Positions 17,086-25,330 of a DNA stretch of 34,661 nucleotides are shown one piece after another. The notes beneath the pieces are model-generated. The model was not told the origin of the DNA. It saw only the letters and a list, made by a program, of their open reading frames with translations, and ran no database searches. Each line of letters starts with the position of its first letter. Positions within the stretch are counted from its first letter, which is position 1. Source of the DNA: an uncultured Phascolarctobacterium sp. (lineage in GTDB: Bacteria; Bacillota; Negativicutes; Acidaminococcales; Acidaminococcaceae); assembly GCA_947589605.1 (NCBI GenBank), contig CANQBR010000020.1:1-34661 (forward strand), read 5' to 3'. Both the position numbers and the translations under genes were made by a program.

Positions 17086-17235
17086 ATCTTGGATTGGACG
17101 GATCCAAGATAGAAGTGAGAGTCCCGTCTTGCGACGGTCTATGACAAAGCCATGAGGCCTTGTGGCGTGATATTCAAGGCAGGATGCCCGGCCCTCGAGC
17201 AGGGCATCCTCACCTCATATTTGACCTCTGAGGTC
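17086..17235 (-). other. Cluster of hairpins between CoA-transferase and mutase genes
   Basis: Five dyads lie in the ~200-base gap: 17086-17094/17102-17110 (9 bp perfect), 17124-17128/17133-17137 (5 bp, tetraloop), 17157-17162/17175-17180 (6 bp), 17181-17189/17202-17210 (9 bp perfect) and a tight palindrome at 17223-17235. None carries a U-tract. Possible roles are mRNA processing, stabilisation of the mutase message, or an unrecognised structured RNA. Confidence 0.65.
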
Positions 17236-17255
17236 GGCTCCCTGATACTAGTGCC

Positions 17256-18782
17256 TTATTCCAAGCCTTCCATGCTGCCGGTCTTTTCCAGCTGCTCATA
17301 GCATTTGAAAGCTTCGGAGAGGATATGCGGGGTCTGGCTGTTGCCGCAGGCTTCGCAGGCTCTCTTGAAGTAGTTCTTCAACCAAGGCTGGTATTTGGGG
17401 TTGGCGATCTGGTCGATGATGATAGGAGCTTTTTCCTTCGGGGACAGGCCACGCAGGTCAGCTACGCCGCGCTCGGAAACGATAACGTCAACGTCCAAAG
17501 TGGCATGATCGATATGGCTGCAGAACGGAACTACAGAGGAGATCTTGCCGCCCTTAGCCAAAGAGTTGGTGAAGAATACGGTCAAGTAGCCATTGCGGGC
17601 AAAGTCGCCGGAACCGCCTACGCCGTTCATCAACTTAGTGCCTACTACATGAGTAGAGTTAACGTTGCCGTAGATATCCACTTCGATAGCGGTGTTCATA
17701 GCGATAACGCCGATACGACGAGCGACCTCAGGACTGTTGGAGATTTCCTGCGGACGGAGCAACAGATAGGGTTTGTACTTCTCGACGTTCGCATAGAATT
17801 TCTTCTGGCACTCGGGGGACGGGGTCAATGCGGTGCCGGAGGCAACGCGCAACTTGCCGGCGTCGATGAGGTCGAACATACCGTCTTGGATAACTTCGGT
17901 GTAAACGGTGAGGTCGGTGAAGTCGGAATTAACCAAGCCGTTGATAACTGCATTGGCCACGGAGCCTACGCCGCTCTGCAGAGGCAGCAAGTTCTTCGGC
18001 AGACGGCCTTCTTTAACTTCGTTCTTCAGGAAGGCCACCAAGTTGGCGCCCATGTGCTTAGCATCCTCGTCGATCTCGCCCAAAGGACGAACTTTATCGG
18101 TGATGTCGCAGGGAACTACGGCTACTACCTTGCTCAGCTCACAGGGGATGTAGGTGGTGCCGATGCGGTCTTCGGGTTTCTCAACAGGAATGGGTTTCCG
18201 GTTGGGAGGATCCAGAGGAACATAGGAGTCATGCATGCCTTCCAATTCTACAGGTTGGGTAACATTGACTTCGATGATGACCTTTTTGGCGCCCTGTACA
18301 TAAGAGGAACTGTTGCCCATAGAGGTCGTGGGGATGATACCGATCTGACCATTGCCCAGATCGATGATCTTGCAGGCCTCAACGATAGCAACATCTACGC
18401 CTCTGCGGTTGGCCATGAAGCCGTAGCGAACCATCTGAGCCATATGAGACAGATGGATGTCGGCGTATTTAACTTTGCCGGCGTTGATGGCTTTACGCAT
18501 AGTACCGTTGGTCTGATAGGGCAGACGGCGGTCGATGACACCGGCCTGTACCATTGCGTCGTCGATCTCGGGACCAACGGAAGCGCCGGTCCAAATGTTA
18601 ACCTTGAAAGGAGTCTTCTTGCCTTTTTCTGCCAAAGCCAGAGGCACTGCCTTGGGGTAACCGGACGGAGTAAAACCGGAAACACCGACATTATCGCCGT
18701 CTTTGACAAATTCTGCAGCAGCTTCGGCGGTGGTGACCAGACCGGCTACTGCATCGCAAATGCGATCTTTGATGTCAATCAT
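17256..18782 (-). CDS. Succinate CoA-transferase (acetyl-CoA hydrolase/transferase family)
   Basis: The 508-aa class I CoA-transferase activates succinate with CoA from propionyl-CoA or acetyl-CoA. It is close in type to Cat1/ScpC. Visible are VSGFTPSGYPKAVPLAL near the start, IPTTSMGNSSSY, LQSGVGSVANAV (268-279), VYTEVIQDGMFDLI with E296 as the expected catalytic glutamate, MNGVGGSGDFARNG, and SERGVADLRGLSPKEKAPIII. ATG 18782 follows AAGGAGGAAGG. As first gene of the operon it feeds the mutase, and propionyl-CoA made by the decarboxylase returns as CoA donor. The exact donor cannot be read from sequence. Confidence 0.93.
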   Translation of the reverse strand: MIDIKDRICDAVAGLVTTAEAAAEFVKDGDNVGVSGFTPSGYPKAVPLALAEKGKKTPFKVNIWTGASVGPEIDDAMVQAGVIDRRLPYQTNGTMRKAINAGKVKYADIHLSHMAQMVRYGFMANRRGVDVAIVEACKIIDLGNGQIGIIPTTSMGNSSSYVQGAKKVIIEVNVTQPVELEGMHDSYVPLDPPNRKPIPVEKPEDRIGTTYIPCELSKVVAVVPCDITDKVRPLGEIDEDAKHMGANLVAFLKNEVKEGRLPKNLLPLQSGVGSVANAVINGLVNSDFTDLTVYTEVIQDGMFDLIDAGKLRVASGTALTPSPECQKKFYANVEKYKPYLLLRPQEISNSPEVARRIGVIAMNTAIEVDIYGNVNSTHVVGTKLMNGVGGSGDFARNGYLTVFFTNSLAKGGKISSVVPFCSHIDHATLDVDVIVSERGVADLRGLSPKEKAPIIIDQIANPKYQPWLKNYFKRACEACGNSQTPHILSEAFKCYEQLEKTGSMEGLE

Positions 18783-19014
18783 GTTAACCTTCCTCCTTAA
18801 AAATAGGTATTGTAATGATATGGGATACTGGACATAAAACTCGTCGCCGACTCACAGAAGAGCCGAAGAAGAGATTTTATCTGTGCACGGGCCTCGCACT
18901 TTTACACGGAGCAAGACCGTGATCGGCCTCGGTAGATTTTTCATTCTACGCGACCTCTTTTAAGTCCTGCCGCAAACTCGACAGTCGCACACCTATACCT
19001 AGGTCACACTCCAT
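18783..19014 (-). promoter_or_regulatory. Long structured 5' leader of the propionate operon
   Basis: About 230 nt separate the promoter from the first gene. On the minus strand a GCGAC/GTCGC helix encloses two small hairpins; a GTAGA/TCTAC hairpin, a CACGG/CCGTG hairpin and a CACAGA/TCTGTG stem follow. Near the start point ACCTA-N4-TAGGT (18991-19004) forms an inverted repeat that could be an operator. I do not recognise the cobalamin riboswitch boxes. A 30-codon ORF lies inside. Confidence 0.4.
18852..18944 (-). CDS. Possible leader peptide of 30 aa
   Basis: ATG 18944 follows AAAGAGG at 9-base spacing and reads 30 codons (starts MKNLPRPITVLLRVKVRG) to TGA at 18854-18852. It ends 70 bases before the CoA-transferase start. 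Its first codons overlap the GTAGA/TCTAC hairpin and its middle the CACGG/CCGTG hairpin, so translation would change leader folding. It may be an attenuation-type leader peptide or a chance ORF. Confidence 0.25.
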   Translation of the reverse strand: MKNLPRPITVLLRVKVRGPCTDKISSSALL

Positions 19015-19021
19015 CGCCCTC

Positions 19022-19045
19022 ATTATACCACAAACCGTAAAATAT
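19022..19045 (-). promoter_or_regulatory. Promoter of the propionate operon
   Basis: A perfect TATAAT (19027-19022) has an extended -10 TGG. A weak -35 (TGTGAA) lies 18 bp upstream. This is the only good promoter found ahead of the nine-gene operon. Confidence 0.55.
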
Positions 19046-19080
19046 TTCACACACTTTTCAGAAATTTTTTTATTTTTCGG

Positions 19081-19113
19081 CGCCGAGCTTTTTCATACGA
19101 CGCCGAGCTTTTT
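19081..19113. repeat. Tandem duplication at the 3' end of hndD
   Basis: CGCCGAGCTTTTT occurs at 19081-19093 and again at 19101-19113. The second copy spans the hndD stop. The first copy, read on the minus strand after CGTCGT, encodes RRMKKLGAEK and a stop, which looks like the original C-terminus. Confidence 0.55.
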
Positions 19114-20836
19114 AACGACGCTGCGCCTGATACGTGGTGTGGAGCAAATGGTGAGCCTTTTCACCGAGAGGTTCGCCCAAAAATTCTTTGTAAAGAGCGA
19201 TGATGTCCGGGTTCTCGTGGCTTTTGCGGATGACGCTGGCCTCATCGCAATCGAAGAGAGCTTCACGCCGCAACCGGCGCACGGAAGCATCCACCGGTAC
19301 CGGCTGGCCGCCGCCGCCGATACAACCGCCGGGGCAAGCCATCACTTCGATGAAATGATAGTCGGCCTCTCCCGCTTTGATCCTCTCCAACATCTTTTTC
19401 GCCGCCGCCAAAGTGTGGACCACGGCGATCTTCACTTCCGTGCCGGCTATATCCAGCGTTGCTTCGCGAGTTTCTTCCATGCCCCGCACTTCGTGATATT
19501 CTACCTTGGGCAGGCTCTGCCCGGCTACCACGTCGGCCACAGTGCGCAGCGCTGCTTCCATCACGCCGCCGGTAGTTCCGAAGATGACTCCGGCGCCGGT
19601 GCCGTAGCCTAAAGGACTGTCGAAGTCTGCCTCGGCCAAAGCAGCAAAATCGATACCGGCGGAGCGTATCATTCTACCCAGTTCCCTGGTAGTAATGACG
19701 ATATCCACGTCTCTATAGCCGCTGTCGCACAATTGCGGCCGGGCTGCCTCAGCCTTCTTAGCGGTGCAGGGCATCACAGATACGGAGACTATCTTGGCAG
19801 GATCGATCCCCGCTTTTTGGGCAAAATAAGTTTTGGCGATGGCGCCGAACATGCCCTGAGGAGATTTGGCGGTGGAAAGATGAGGCAAAAGCTCCGGATA
19901 TTTCAATTCGATCATGTTTACCCAGCCGGGGCTGCAACTGGTGATCATGGGCAACACACCGCCGTTTTGCAGACGGTGCAGGAATTCGTGGCCTTCCTCC
20001 ATGATAGTGAGGTCTGCGGAAAAATCGGTATCGAAAACTTTATCGAAGCCCAACTGCTTCAAAGCTGCCACCATCTTGCCGGTAACTACGCTGCCGCTGG
20101 GAAGAGCCAATTCTTCGCCTAAAGCCACCCGTACTGAAGGCGCGGTCTGGACGATAACGAATTTATCGGGATCTGATAAAGCGTCCCACACTTTATCAGT
20201 GTCGTCTTTTTCCACGATGGCAGCGGTAGGGCACACGGTAGAGCACTGACCGCACAATGAGCAGGCAGCCTGCCCTAAGCCCAAGCCGAAAGCAGGAGTG
20301 ACTATAGTGTTAAAGCCCCGACGAGCGAAACTGTAGACATCCATGCCTTGCACGTCACGGCACATGCGGATGCAACGGCCGCAGAGGACGCACTTTTCCT
20401 GATCCCTCACCAAAGATGGATTGCTGTCGTCTATGGCGTGAGATTTTCTCTCGCCGCCTTCAAAACGCAACTTCCGCACGCCCAAGTCGGCGGCGATCTT
20501 CTGCAACTCGCAGTCGCCGCTCTTTTGGCAGCAGAGGCAGTCTTTGGGATGATTGGTCAAAAGCAATTCCACCACCGTGCGGCGGGCTTCCCGCACTTTG
20601 GCCGTGTTGGTCTTCACCACCATGCCCTCGGCTACGGGATACACGCAGGCCGCAGCCAAGCCTCTGCTGCCGCTGGCCTCTACCATGCAGAGGCGGCAGG
20701 CACCTTCGGGGCGCAGCTCCGGATGATAGCATAAAGTGGGGATATAAATGCCGGCCTGACGGGCCGCTTCCAATATACTGGTTCCGGCCGGAGCCTGCAC
20801 AGGTTGGCCGTTGATCGTCAAATTTACCGTGGTCAT
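19112..20836 (-). CDS. hndD: [FeFe] hydrogenase catalytic subunit HndD
   Basis: The 574-aa subunit holds the H-cluster that reduces protons or oxidises hydrogen. Domains in order: [2Fe-2S] ferredoxin (C36, C47, C50, C64), a His-ligated cluster (H96, C100, C103, C109), two [4Fe-4S] clusters (C149-C159 and C192-C202), then the H-domain with L1 TSCSPGW (299-305), L2 MPCTAKKAE (355-363) and L3 VMACPGGCIGGGGQP (498-512). A small C-terminal domain has RKSHENPDI. This matches the M3-type subunits of NAD(P)-linked, possibly electron-bifurcating, cytosolic complexes. Ribosome binding site AAGGAGG precedes ATG 20836. The stop lies in a short tandem duplication that may have removed about ten residues. 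Confidence 0.96.
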   Translation of the reverse strand: MTTVNLTINGQPVQAPAGTSILEAARQAGIYIPTLCYHPELRPEGACRLCMVEASGSRGLAAACVYPVAEGMVVKTNTAKVREARRTVVELLLTNHPKDCLCCQKSGDCELQKIAADLGVRKLRFEGGERKSHAIDDSNPSLVRDQEKCVLCGRCIRMCRDVQGMDVYSFARRGFNTIVTPAFGLGLGQAACSLCGQCSTVCPTAAIVEKDDTDKVWDALSDPDKFVIVQTAPSVRVALGEELALPSGSVVTGKMVAALKQLGFDKVFDTDFSADLTIMEEGHEFLHRLQNGGVLPMITSCSPGWVNMIELKYPELLPHLSTAKSPQGMFGAIAKTYFAQKAGIDPAKIVSVSVMPCTAKKAEAARPQLCDSGYRDVDIVITTRELGRMIRSAGIDFAALAEADFDSPLGYGTGAGVIFGTTGGVMEAALRTVADVVAGQSLPKVEYHEVRGMEETREATLDIAGTEVKIAVVHTLAAAKKMLERIKAGEADYHFIEVMACPGGCIGGGGQPVPVDASVRRLRREALFDCDEASVIRKSHENPDIIALYKEFLGEPLGEKAHHLLHTTYQAQRR

Positions 20837-20851
20837 CTTGCTCGCTCCTCC

Positions 20852-22642
20852 TTAACCTTTGGTGATAGCCTTGAACGGACAGCCGGCCATGCAAGCTCCG
20901 CACTTGATGCACTTGGACTGATCGATGACGTGTTTTTGCTTCACCGCACCGCTGATGGCCTGCACCGGACAGTTGCGGGCGCACTTGGTGCAGCCTTTGC
21001 AATCGTCGCCGATGACATAGCTGAGCATCTTCTCACAGGCACCGGCAGGACAGCGTTTATTTTTGATATGTTCTTCGTATTCGTGGCGGAAGTAGCGCAG
21101 GGTGCTGAGCACCGGGTTGGGTGCGCTCTGGCCCAGACCGCAGAGGGCTGTAGCCTTGATATTTTCCGCCAAAGACTCCAACAATTCGATGTCTCCTTCT
21201 CTGCCCTCTCCTTCGGTGATGCGGGTGAGAATCTCCAACATCCGCTTGGTCCCCTCCCGGCAGGGAGTGCATTTGCCGCAGGATTCGCTTTGAGTGAAGG
21301 TGAGGAAGAACTTGGCCACGTCCACCATGCAGGTGTCTTCATCCATCACCACCAGGCCGCCGCTGCCCATCATGGCGCCGGCGGCGATGAGAGAATCGTA
21401 GTCTACCGGCAGGTCCAGCATACTCTCAGGCAAACAGCCGCCGGAAGGACCGCCGATCTGCACGGCTTTGAATTTTTTGCCGTTGGTGATGCCGCCGCCG
21501 ATATCGTAGATGATCTCCCTCATGGTGATGCCCATGGGCACTTCCGCCAAGCCGGTGTTGTTGATCTTGCCGGTGAGAGCGAACACCTTCGTCCCTTTGG
21601 ATTTTTCCGTCCCGAAGCGACTGTACCATTCGGCGCCGTTGTTGATGATCTGGGCCACATTGGCGAAAGTTTCTACATTATTTATATTGGTAGGCTTGCC
21701 CCACAGGCCCGATACCGCCGGGAAGGGAGGCCGAGGCCGAGGCATGCCCCGCTTGCCCTCGATGGAAGCCATAAGAGCTGTCTCTTCTCCGCACACGAAA
21801 GCTCCGGCTCCCTCTTTGATATGGATAGTGAAATCGAAACCGCTGCCGAAAATGTTCTTACCCAAAAGCCCGGCCTCTTCCGCTTGAGCTATGGCCACCC
21901 GCAGCCGTTTGATGGCCAGAGGATACTCAGCCCGCACATAGATGTAGCCTTCGTCTGCACCGATGGCGTAGCCGCAGATGGCCATGCCTTCCAGTACCCG
22001 ATGGGGATCGCCCTCCAGCACGCTGCGATCCATGAAAGCGCCGGGGTCGCCTTCATCGGCGTTGCAGATAACGTATTTTTTATCGCTGACAGACGCTTTG
22101 GCGAACTGCCACTTCAAGCCCGTAGGGAAGCCGCCGCCGCCCCGGCCCCGCAGTCCGGACTTTTTCACTTCTTCCACTACCTGCTCGGGGCTCATTTGGG
22201 TGAGGGCCTTGCCCAAAGCTTCGTAACCGCCCACGGCGATGTACTCTCCTACATTTTCCGGGTCGATCTCGCCGCAGTTGGCCAGCACGATGCGGTGCTG
22301 CTTTTTGTAGAAACCTATCTCATCGTAATTGGGCACCTGTTCCTGAGTGAGAGGCTCTCGATAGAGCAGGCGCTCCACGATGCGTCCCTTATACAGGTGC
22401 TGTTCTACTATCTCCTTCACATCGTCGGCCGTTACCCGGCAGTAAAAAGTGCCTTCGGGATAGACGATGACCAGAGGACCGTGCTCGCAGAAGCCGTGAC
22501 AGCCGGTCTCCACCAGCATCACTTCGTCCTGCAGTTTATATTCTTCCAGATAGCGGGCGAAAGCGTCCCGCACTTTTTGCGAGCCGCTGGATTTGCATGC
22601 TGTGCCGCCGCAGACTAAAACGTGGGCTCTGATATGCTGCAT
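20852..22642 (-). CDS. hndC: Hydrogenase NuoF-like subunit HndC
   Basis: The 596-aa subunit binds FMN and NAD(P)H and passes electrons to HndD. An N-terminal thioredoxin-like [2Fe-2S] domain has C11, C16, C48 and C52. The NuoF core shows GLRGRGGGGFPTGLKW (163-178), CNADEGDPGAFMDR and GEETALMASIEG. SCGKCTPCREG holds a [4Fe-4S] cluster. The C-terminal ~50 residues hold two further [4Fe-4S] motifs (CKGCTKCARNCP and CIKCGACMAGCP). It sits 15 bases upstream of hndD. In bifurcating homologues this subunit is the branch point; bifurcation here is inference. Confidence 0.96.
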   Translation of the reverse strand: MQHIRAHVLVCGGTACKSSGSQKVRDAFARYLEEYKLQDEVMLVETGCHGFCEHGPLVIVYPEGTFYCRVTADDVKEIVEQHLYKGRIVERLLYREPLTQEQVPNYDEIGFYKKQHRIVLANCGEIDPENVGEYIAVGGYEALGKALTQMSPEQVVEEVKKSGLRGRGGGGFPTGLKWQFAKASVSDKKYVICNADEGDPGAFMDRSVLEGDPHRVLEGMAICGYAIGADEGYIYVRAEYPLAIKRLRVAIAQAEEAGLLGKNIFGSGFDFTIHIKEGAGAFVCGEETALMASIEGKRGMPRPRPPFPAVSGLWGKPTNINNVETFANVAQIINNGAEWYSRFGTEKSKGTKVFALTGKINNTGLAEVPMGITMREIIYDIGGGITNGKKFKAVQIGGPSGGCLPESMLDLPVDYDSLIAAGAMMGSGGLVVMDEDTCMVDVAKFFLTFTQSESCGKCTPCREGTKRMLEILTRITEGEGREGDIELLESLAENIKATALCGLGQSAPNPVLSTLRYFRHEYEEHIKNKRCPAGACEKMLSYVIGDDCKGCTKCARNCPVQAISGAVKQKHVIDQSKCIKCGACMAGCPFKAITKG

Positions 22643-22676
22643 GATCTTCCTCCGTGTAAAATTTTTCGGCTGAGCC

Positions 22677-23045
22677 TTATTTGTTTTCTATTTTTCCTAC
22701 CACCATGTCTTCCACGATGTTGCCGTTGACCACATGGTTGGCGATGATCTTGCTCACGTCTTCGGGCTTCACATTGCCGTAGGTGATGCGGGCCTCTCCA
22801 GGCCGCAGCACGTCCAAAAGCACTTCTTTATCGCACATGCCGATGCAGCCGGTCTGCTGCACCTGTACATCGGTGAGGTGACGGCGAGCCAGCTCGTCCA
22901 GCACCGCGGCCATCACCTCTCTGGCCCCGGCGGCGATGCCGCAAGTACCCATGCCGATGATGATCTTGGTGCCGCTCTCCTTCCTCAATTTCAGATCGCT
23001 CTTCAATTTATCCCTCAATGCATGAAGATCGGCCAAACTTTTCAT
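22677..23045 (-). CDS. hndB: [2Fe-2S] ferredoxin-like subunit HndB
   Basis: The 122-aa protein has a thioredoxin-like [2Fe-2S] fold: MGTCGIAAGAREV early and QTGCIGMCDKEVLLDV later hold the cysteines. I take ATG 23045 as the start: it follows GAAGGGAG and overlaps the stop of the upstream ATPase gene (ATGA). An upstream in-frame GTG/ATG-type extension would add a basic stretch without a ribosome binding site. It lies between a GHKL ATPase gene and hndC and is the usual small subunit of HndABCD. Confidence 0.9.
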   Translation of the reverse strand: MKSLADLHALRDKLKSDLKLRKESGTKIIIGMGTCGIAAGAREVMAAVLDELARRHLTDVQVQQTGCIGMCDKEVLLDVLRPGEARITYGNVKPEDVSKIIANHVVNGNIVEDMVVGKIENK

Positions 23046-23599
23046 ATTGCTCTCCCTTCTTCTTTTACTCGGTCTATTTCCTGTTGTAAGTAGGCTCTTA
23101 CCCAAGCAGCCAGCTCAGGATGAGAAAAGTCGCAGGCTTCTCCCAGTTCTTCTCGAATGTTGCGGCTGTCGAAAACGAAGTCGCCTCGGCTCCCTTTATA
23201 GCTGAAAAGCACATCAGTCGCAGGGGCCCCGGCCAAAAGAACGGCGATACTGCCGGCTACATCACCCAAGGGCGGGCAGTCGATGTTGTCCCGACGGAAG
23301 GAAGCCGTCACTTCCGTGCCCTTGCCCGGCCTAGAAGTGATGTCCATACGACCGCCGCACTGTTGAGCCGCCATATCTACCAGCGGTATGCCCATGCCCA
23401 CTTTGCGGGTGGTGCGGGTGGTGACGAAGGGGTCCCGCACTTTTTCCAAAAAGCTCTGCTCCATGCCCCTGCCGTTGTCGGCGATGCGAAAGACCAGAAA
23501 GCCCTCTTCGTTTTCCGCCACTTCGATACGGATCAGCGTAGCCTGAGCGGCCACGGCGTTTTGCGCCAGATCCAGAATGTTCAGCGCCAACTCGCCCAT
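23042..23599 (-). CDS. GHKL-type ATPase (histidine-kinase-like) in the hydrogenase operon
   Basis: The 185-aa protein has the ATP-binding domain of histidine kinases: N box ILDLAQNAVAAQ (8-19), G1 RIADNGRGME, G2 KVGMGIPLVDM and GKGTEVTASF. It lacks a dimerisation domain with phosphoacceptor His and any sensor domain, so it is not a complete kinase. The last ~70 residues are not recognised. It starts directly at the hndA stop (TAAATG) and its TGA overlaps the hndB start, so it is tightly coupled to the hydrogenase subunits. A regulatory role is inferred from position. Confidence 0.85.
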   Translation of the reverse strand: MGELALNILDLAQNAVAAQATLIRIEVAENEEGFLVFRIADNGRGMEQSFLEKVRDPFVTTRTTRKVGMGIPLVDMAAQQCGGRMDITSRPGKGTEVTASFRRDNIDCPPLGDVAGSIAVLLAGAPATDVLFSYKGSRGDFVFDSRNIREELGEACDFSHPELAAWVRAYLQQEIDRVKEEGRAI

Positions 23600-24085
23600 T
23601 TAACGGTAACCGGCCAAAATGGCCTTGATCTTTTCCGGCGTCAGACGGCCGTGAGTGTCCTGATTGATCTGCATCACCGGGGCCAAGCCGCAGGCGCCGA
23701 TACAAGCCACCGTCTCCAAAGTGAAGCGCAGGTCTTTAGTGGTCTGCCCCGCTTTTATCCCCAGTTCTTTTTCCAGTGCCTGCAAGACGCTCTTGCCTCC
23801 CCGCACGTGACAGGCAGTGCCCTGACAGGCTCTGATGATGTTGCGCCCCCGAGGATCCAGATGGAAGAGGGAGTAGAAGGTGACCACACCGTAGATCTCG
23901 GCGATGGGCACTCCGGTCCTCTCCGCCACATATTCCAAGGCTTCCCGGGGCAGATAATTGTAGAGGTTCTGCACCTCTTGCAAAATTGGGATCAAGGTGC
24001 CCTTCTTGCCTTCATACTCGGCTAAGATGGCATCCACCTGTTCCCGTTTTTCGAAGCAAGCTCCTTCCGTTTCTTTCCGGCTCAT
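23600..24085 (-). CDS. hndA: Hydrogenase NuoE-like subunit HndA
   Basis: The 161-aa protein is the 24-kDa-type [2Fe-2S] subunit that works with HndC. After a helical N-terminal part (LIPILQEVQNLYNYLP, VAERTGVPIAEIYGVVTFYS) come the cluster ligands in ACQGTACHVRG and VACIGACGLAPVM. ATG 24085 (MSRKETEG) is chosen because AAGGAGG precedes it; the frame is open 11 codons further. An internal promoter candidate lies upstream (24123-24152). Confidence 0.94.
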   Translation of the reverse strand: MSRKETEGACFEKREQVDAILAEYEGKKGTLIPILQEVQNLYNYLPREALEYVAERTGVPIAEIYGVVTFYSLFHLDPRGRNIIRACQGTACHVRGGKSVLQALEKELGIKAGQTTKDLRFTLETVACIGACGLAPVMQINQDTHGRLTPEKIKAILAGYR

Positions 24086-24122
24086 ACTTCCTCCTTGGCT
24101 CAACGGCTGCGAATGCAACCTG

Positions 24123-24152
24123 ATTATAGTCTTACGAATATTTTATTGTCCT
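24123..24152 (-). promoter_or_regulatory. Possible internal promoter before hndA
   Basis: TATAAT (24128-24123) is perfect; AGGACA (24152-24147) lies 18 bp upstream. It is in the 123-base gap between the PHP gene and hndA and could express the hydrogenase subunits apart from the sensory genes. Confidence 0.4.
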
Positions 24153-24208
24153 GTAACGATGAGCTTCTTTTGCGTATCGAGTTGACATTCGCTTTTCATG
24201 AAAGAAAG

Positions 24209-24979
24209 TCACAGCGGCACCGCAAAGTGCCCGGGCCGGCAACTGCGGCCATCTTCTCCCGCCAAAGCCTTGCGCAGTTCCGCAACGGTCAGTTCTTCCA
24301 CCGTCAAAAGGTTTTTCGGTCCTTCCACGAAGTCGTAGATATTGTGGGCGTCGCTGTCGCTTATATAGGGCAGGCCACCGACCAAACGATGCAAGAGAGC
24401 ATCCTCCTGCTTTTTTTGCCGCCAACCCGCCGCCGATAATTCCGCCGCCGCCAGCCCCATGGCGGGGTCGATGAAGCCCAACTGCCCTACCAAACTATAG
24501 CTGGGCCGATCGATATGGGCAGCCAAAGCCAGCCCGCCCAATTCGTTCGCTTTGGCCACGATGGCCTCGGCGCCGAGATCCAAAGGGGCATGGAGCAAAC
24601 GCTCTTCTTCATAGAGAAATTCGTCTTCTTCATCCACTGCATATTGAGGGCCGAACACTTCCGGCCTATTCTTCAGGCCGCTCACGTGAGCGTCCACGAA
24701 ACTCTGCCACCTGCGCAACTGTTTCAAAGTGTCGAAGAGGACAACGATGTGGGCTTCTTCCGCCGACTCCGCTTCCATCCCCGGGAAGACATGCACGTCG
24801 TAACGCTCTGCCGCCCGCAGGGCCGCCAGCACGTTGCCGCCGGCGTTGTGGTCGGTGATGGCTACGGCCCCGATGCCGTATTCTGCCGCCCGCAACACGA
24901 TGTGATGAGGAGTCATCTCCACCTCAGCACAGGGCGACAGCAATGTGTGAACGTGAAAGTCGGCCAAGACCGTCTTCAT
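24209..24979 (-). CDS. PHP-domain metal-dependent phosphoesterase
   Basis: The 256-aa protein has the PHP metal-binding motifs: DFHVHT (H9, H11), AITDHN (D43, H44), FPGMEAES (E69), EEAHIVV (H77), AAHIDRPSYS and ISDSDAH. Such enzymes hydrolyse phosphoesters or nucleotides; the substrate is not known for the type found in hydrogenase operons. It starts only a few bases after the DRTGG-like gene and lies upstream of hndA. A role in processing a signal or cofactor for the hydrogenase is inference. Confidence 0.88.
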   Translation of the reverse strand: MKTVLADFHVHTLLSPCAEVEMTPHHIVLRAAEYGIGAVAITDHNAGGNVLAALRAAERYDVHVFPGMEAESAEEAHIVVLFDTLKQLRRWQSFVDAHVSGLKNRPEVFGPQYAVDEEDEFLYEEERLLHAPLDLGAEAIVAKANELGGLALAAHIDRPSYSLVGQLGFIDPAMGLAAAELSAAGWRQKKQEDALLHRLVGGLPYISDSDAHNIYDFVEGPKNLLTVEELTVAELRKALAGEDGRSCRPGHFAVPL

Positions 24980-24982
24980 GCC

Positions 24983-25330
24983 TCAGTCCCTCAGGCCCAG
25001 TGCGTACAGCTTCCCTGCCGCCGCAAAAGCGCTGAGAGGCGTGGTGAAGACAGCCACGTCATTGGCCGCGGCCCGCTCCAAAGTATCGGGAGCCGGCTTG
25101 GCTCCTCCCGCTACGATGACGGCGGCCAACCCGATAAGAGCAGCCACCGCCGCCACGTTCTGATGGCCCTGCATAGTGACCCACACCTGCCCCGGCCGAG
25201 CCTGCCCCATCACGTTGCTAAGCAGATCGGAAACATAGCCTCCCGCGATCTCTGCGGTGAGTTCTTCGGCCTTGAGGCCGGGGGTGACCAAAGTCAGCTC
25301 CAATTTTTCCGTAAGTTCTTTGACTTGCAT
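24983..25330 (-). CDS. DRTGG-like domain protein (second copy)
   Basis: The 115-aa protein starts MQVKELTEKLELTLVTPG at ATG 25330 after GAGGG. The middle part GGYVSDLLSNVMGQARPGQVWVT and the segment VAALIGLAAVIVAGGAKPAPDTL match the layout of small DRTGG-domain proteins, which may bind nucleotides or other ligands. A related protein is encoded at the head of the same operon (27297-27659), with the matching words SNMMSKVLARGKRQTIL and VVFVEDKLPKAS. It is nearly joined to the PHP gene. No activity is known. Confidence 0.75.
   Translation of the reverse strand: MQVKELTEKLELTLVTPGLKAEELTAEIAGGYVSDLLSNVMGQARPGQVWVTMQGHQNVAAVAALIGLAAVIVAGGAKPAPDTLERAAANDVAVFTTPLSAFAAAGKLYALGLRD

Noticed and set aside
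20804-22618. 604-codon plus-strand frame opposite hndC
   Set aside because: Antisense to an unmistakable NuoF-like gene; composition is that of reverse-complemented codons.
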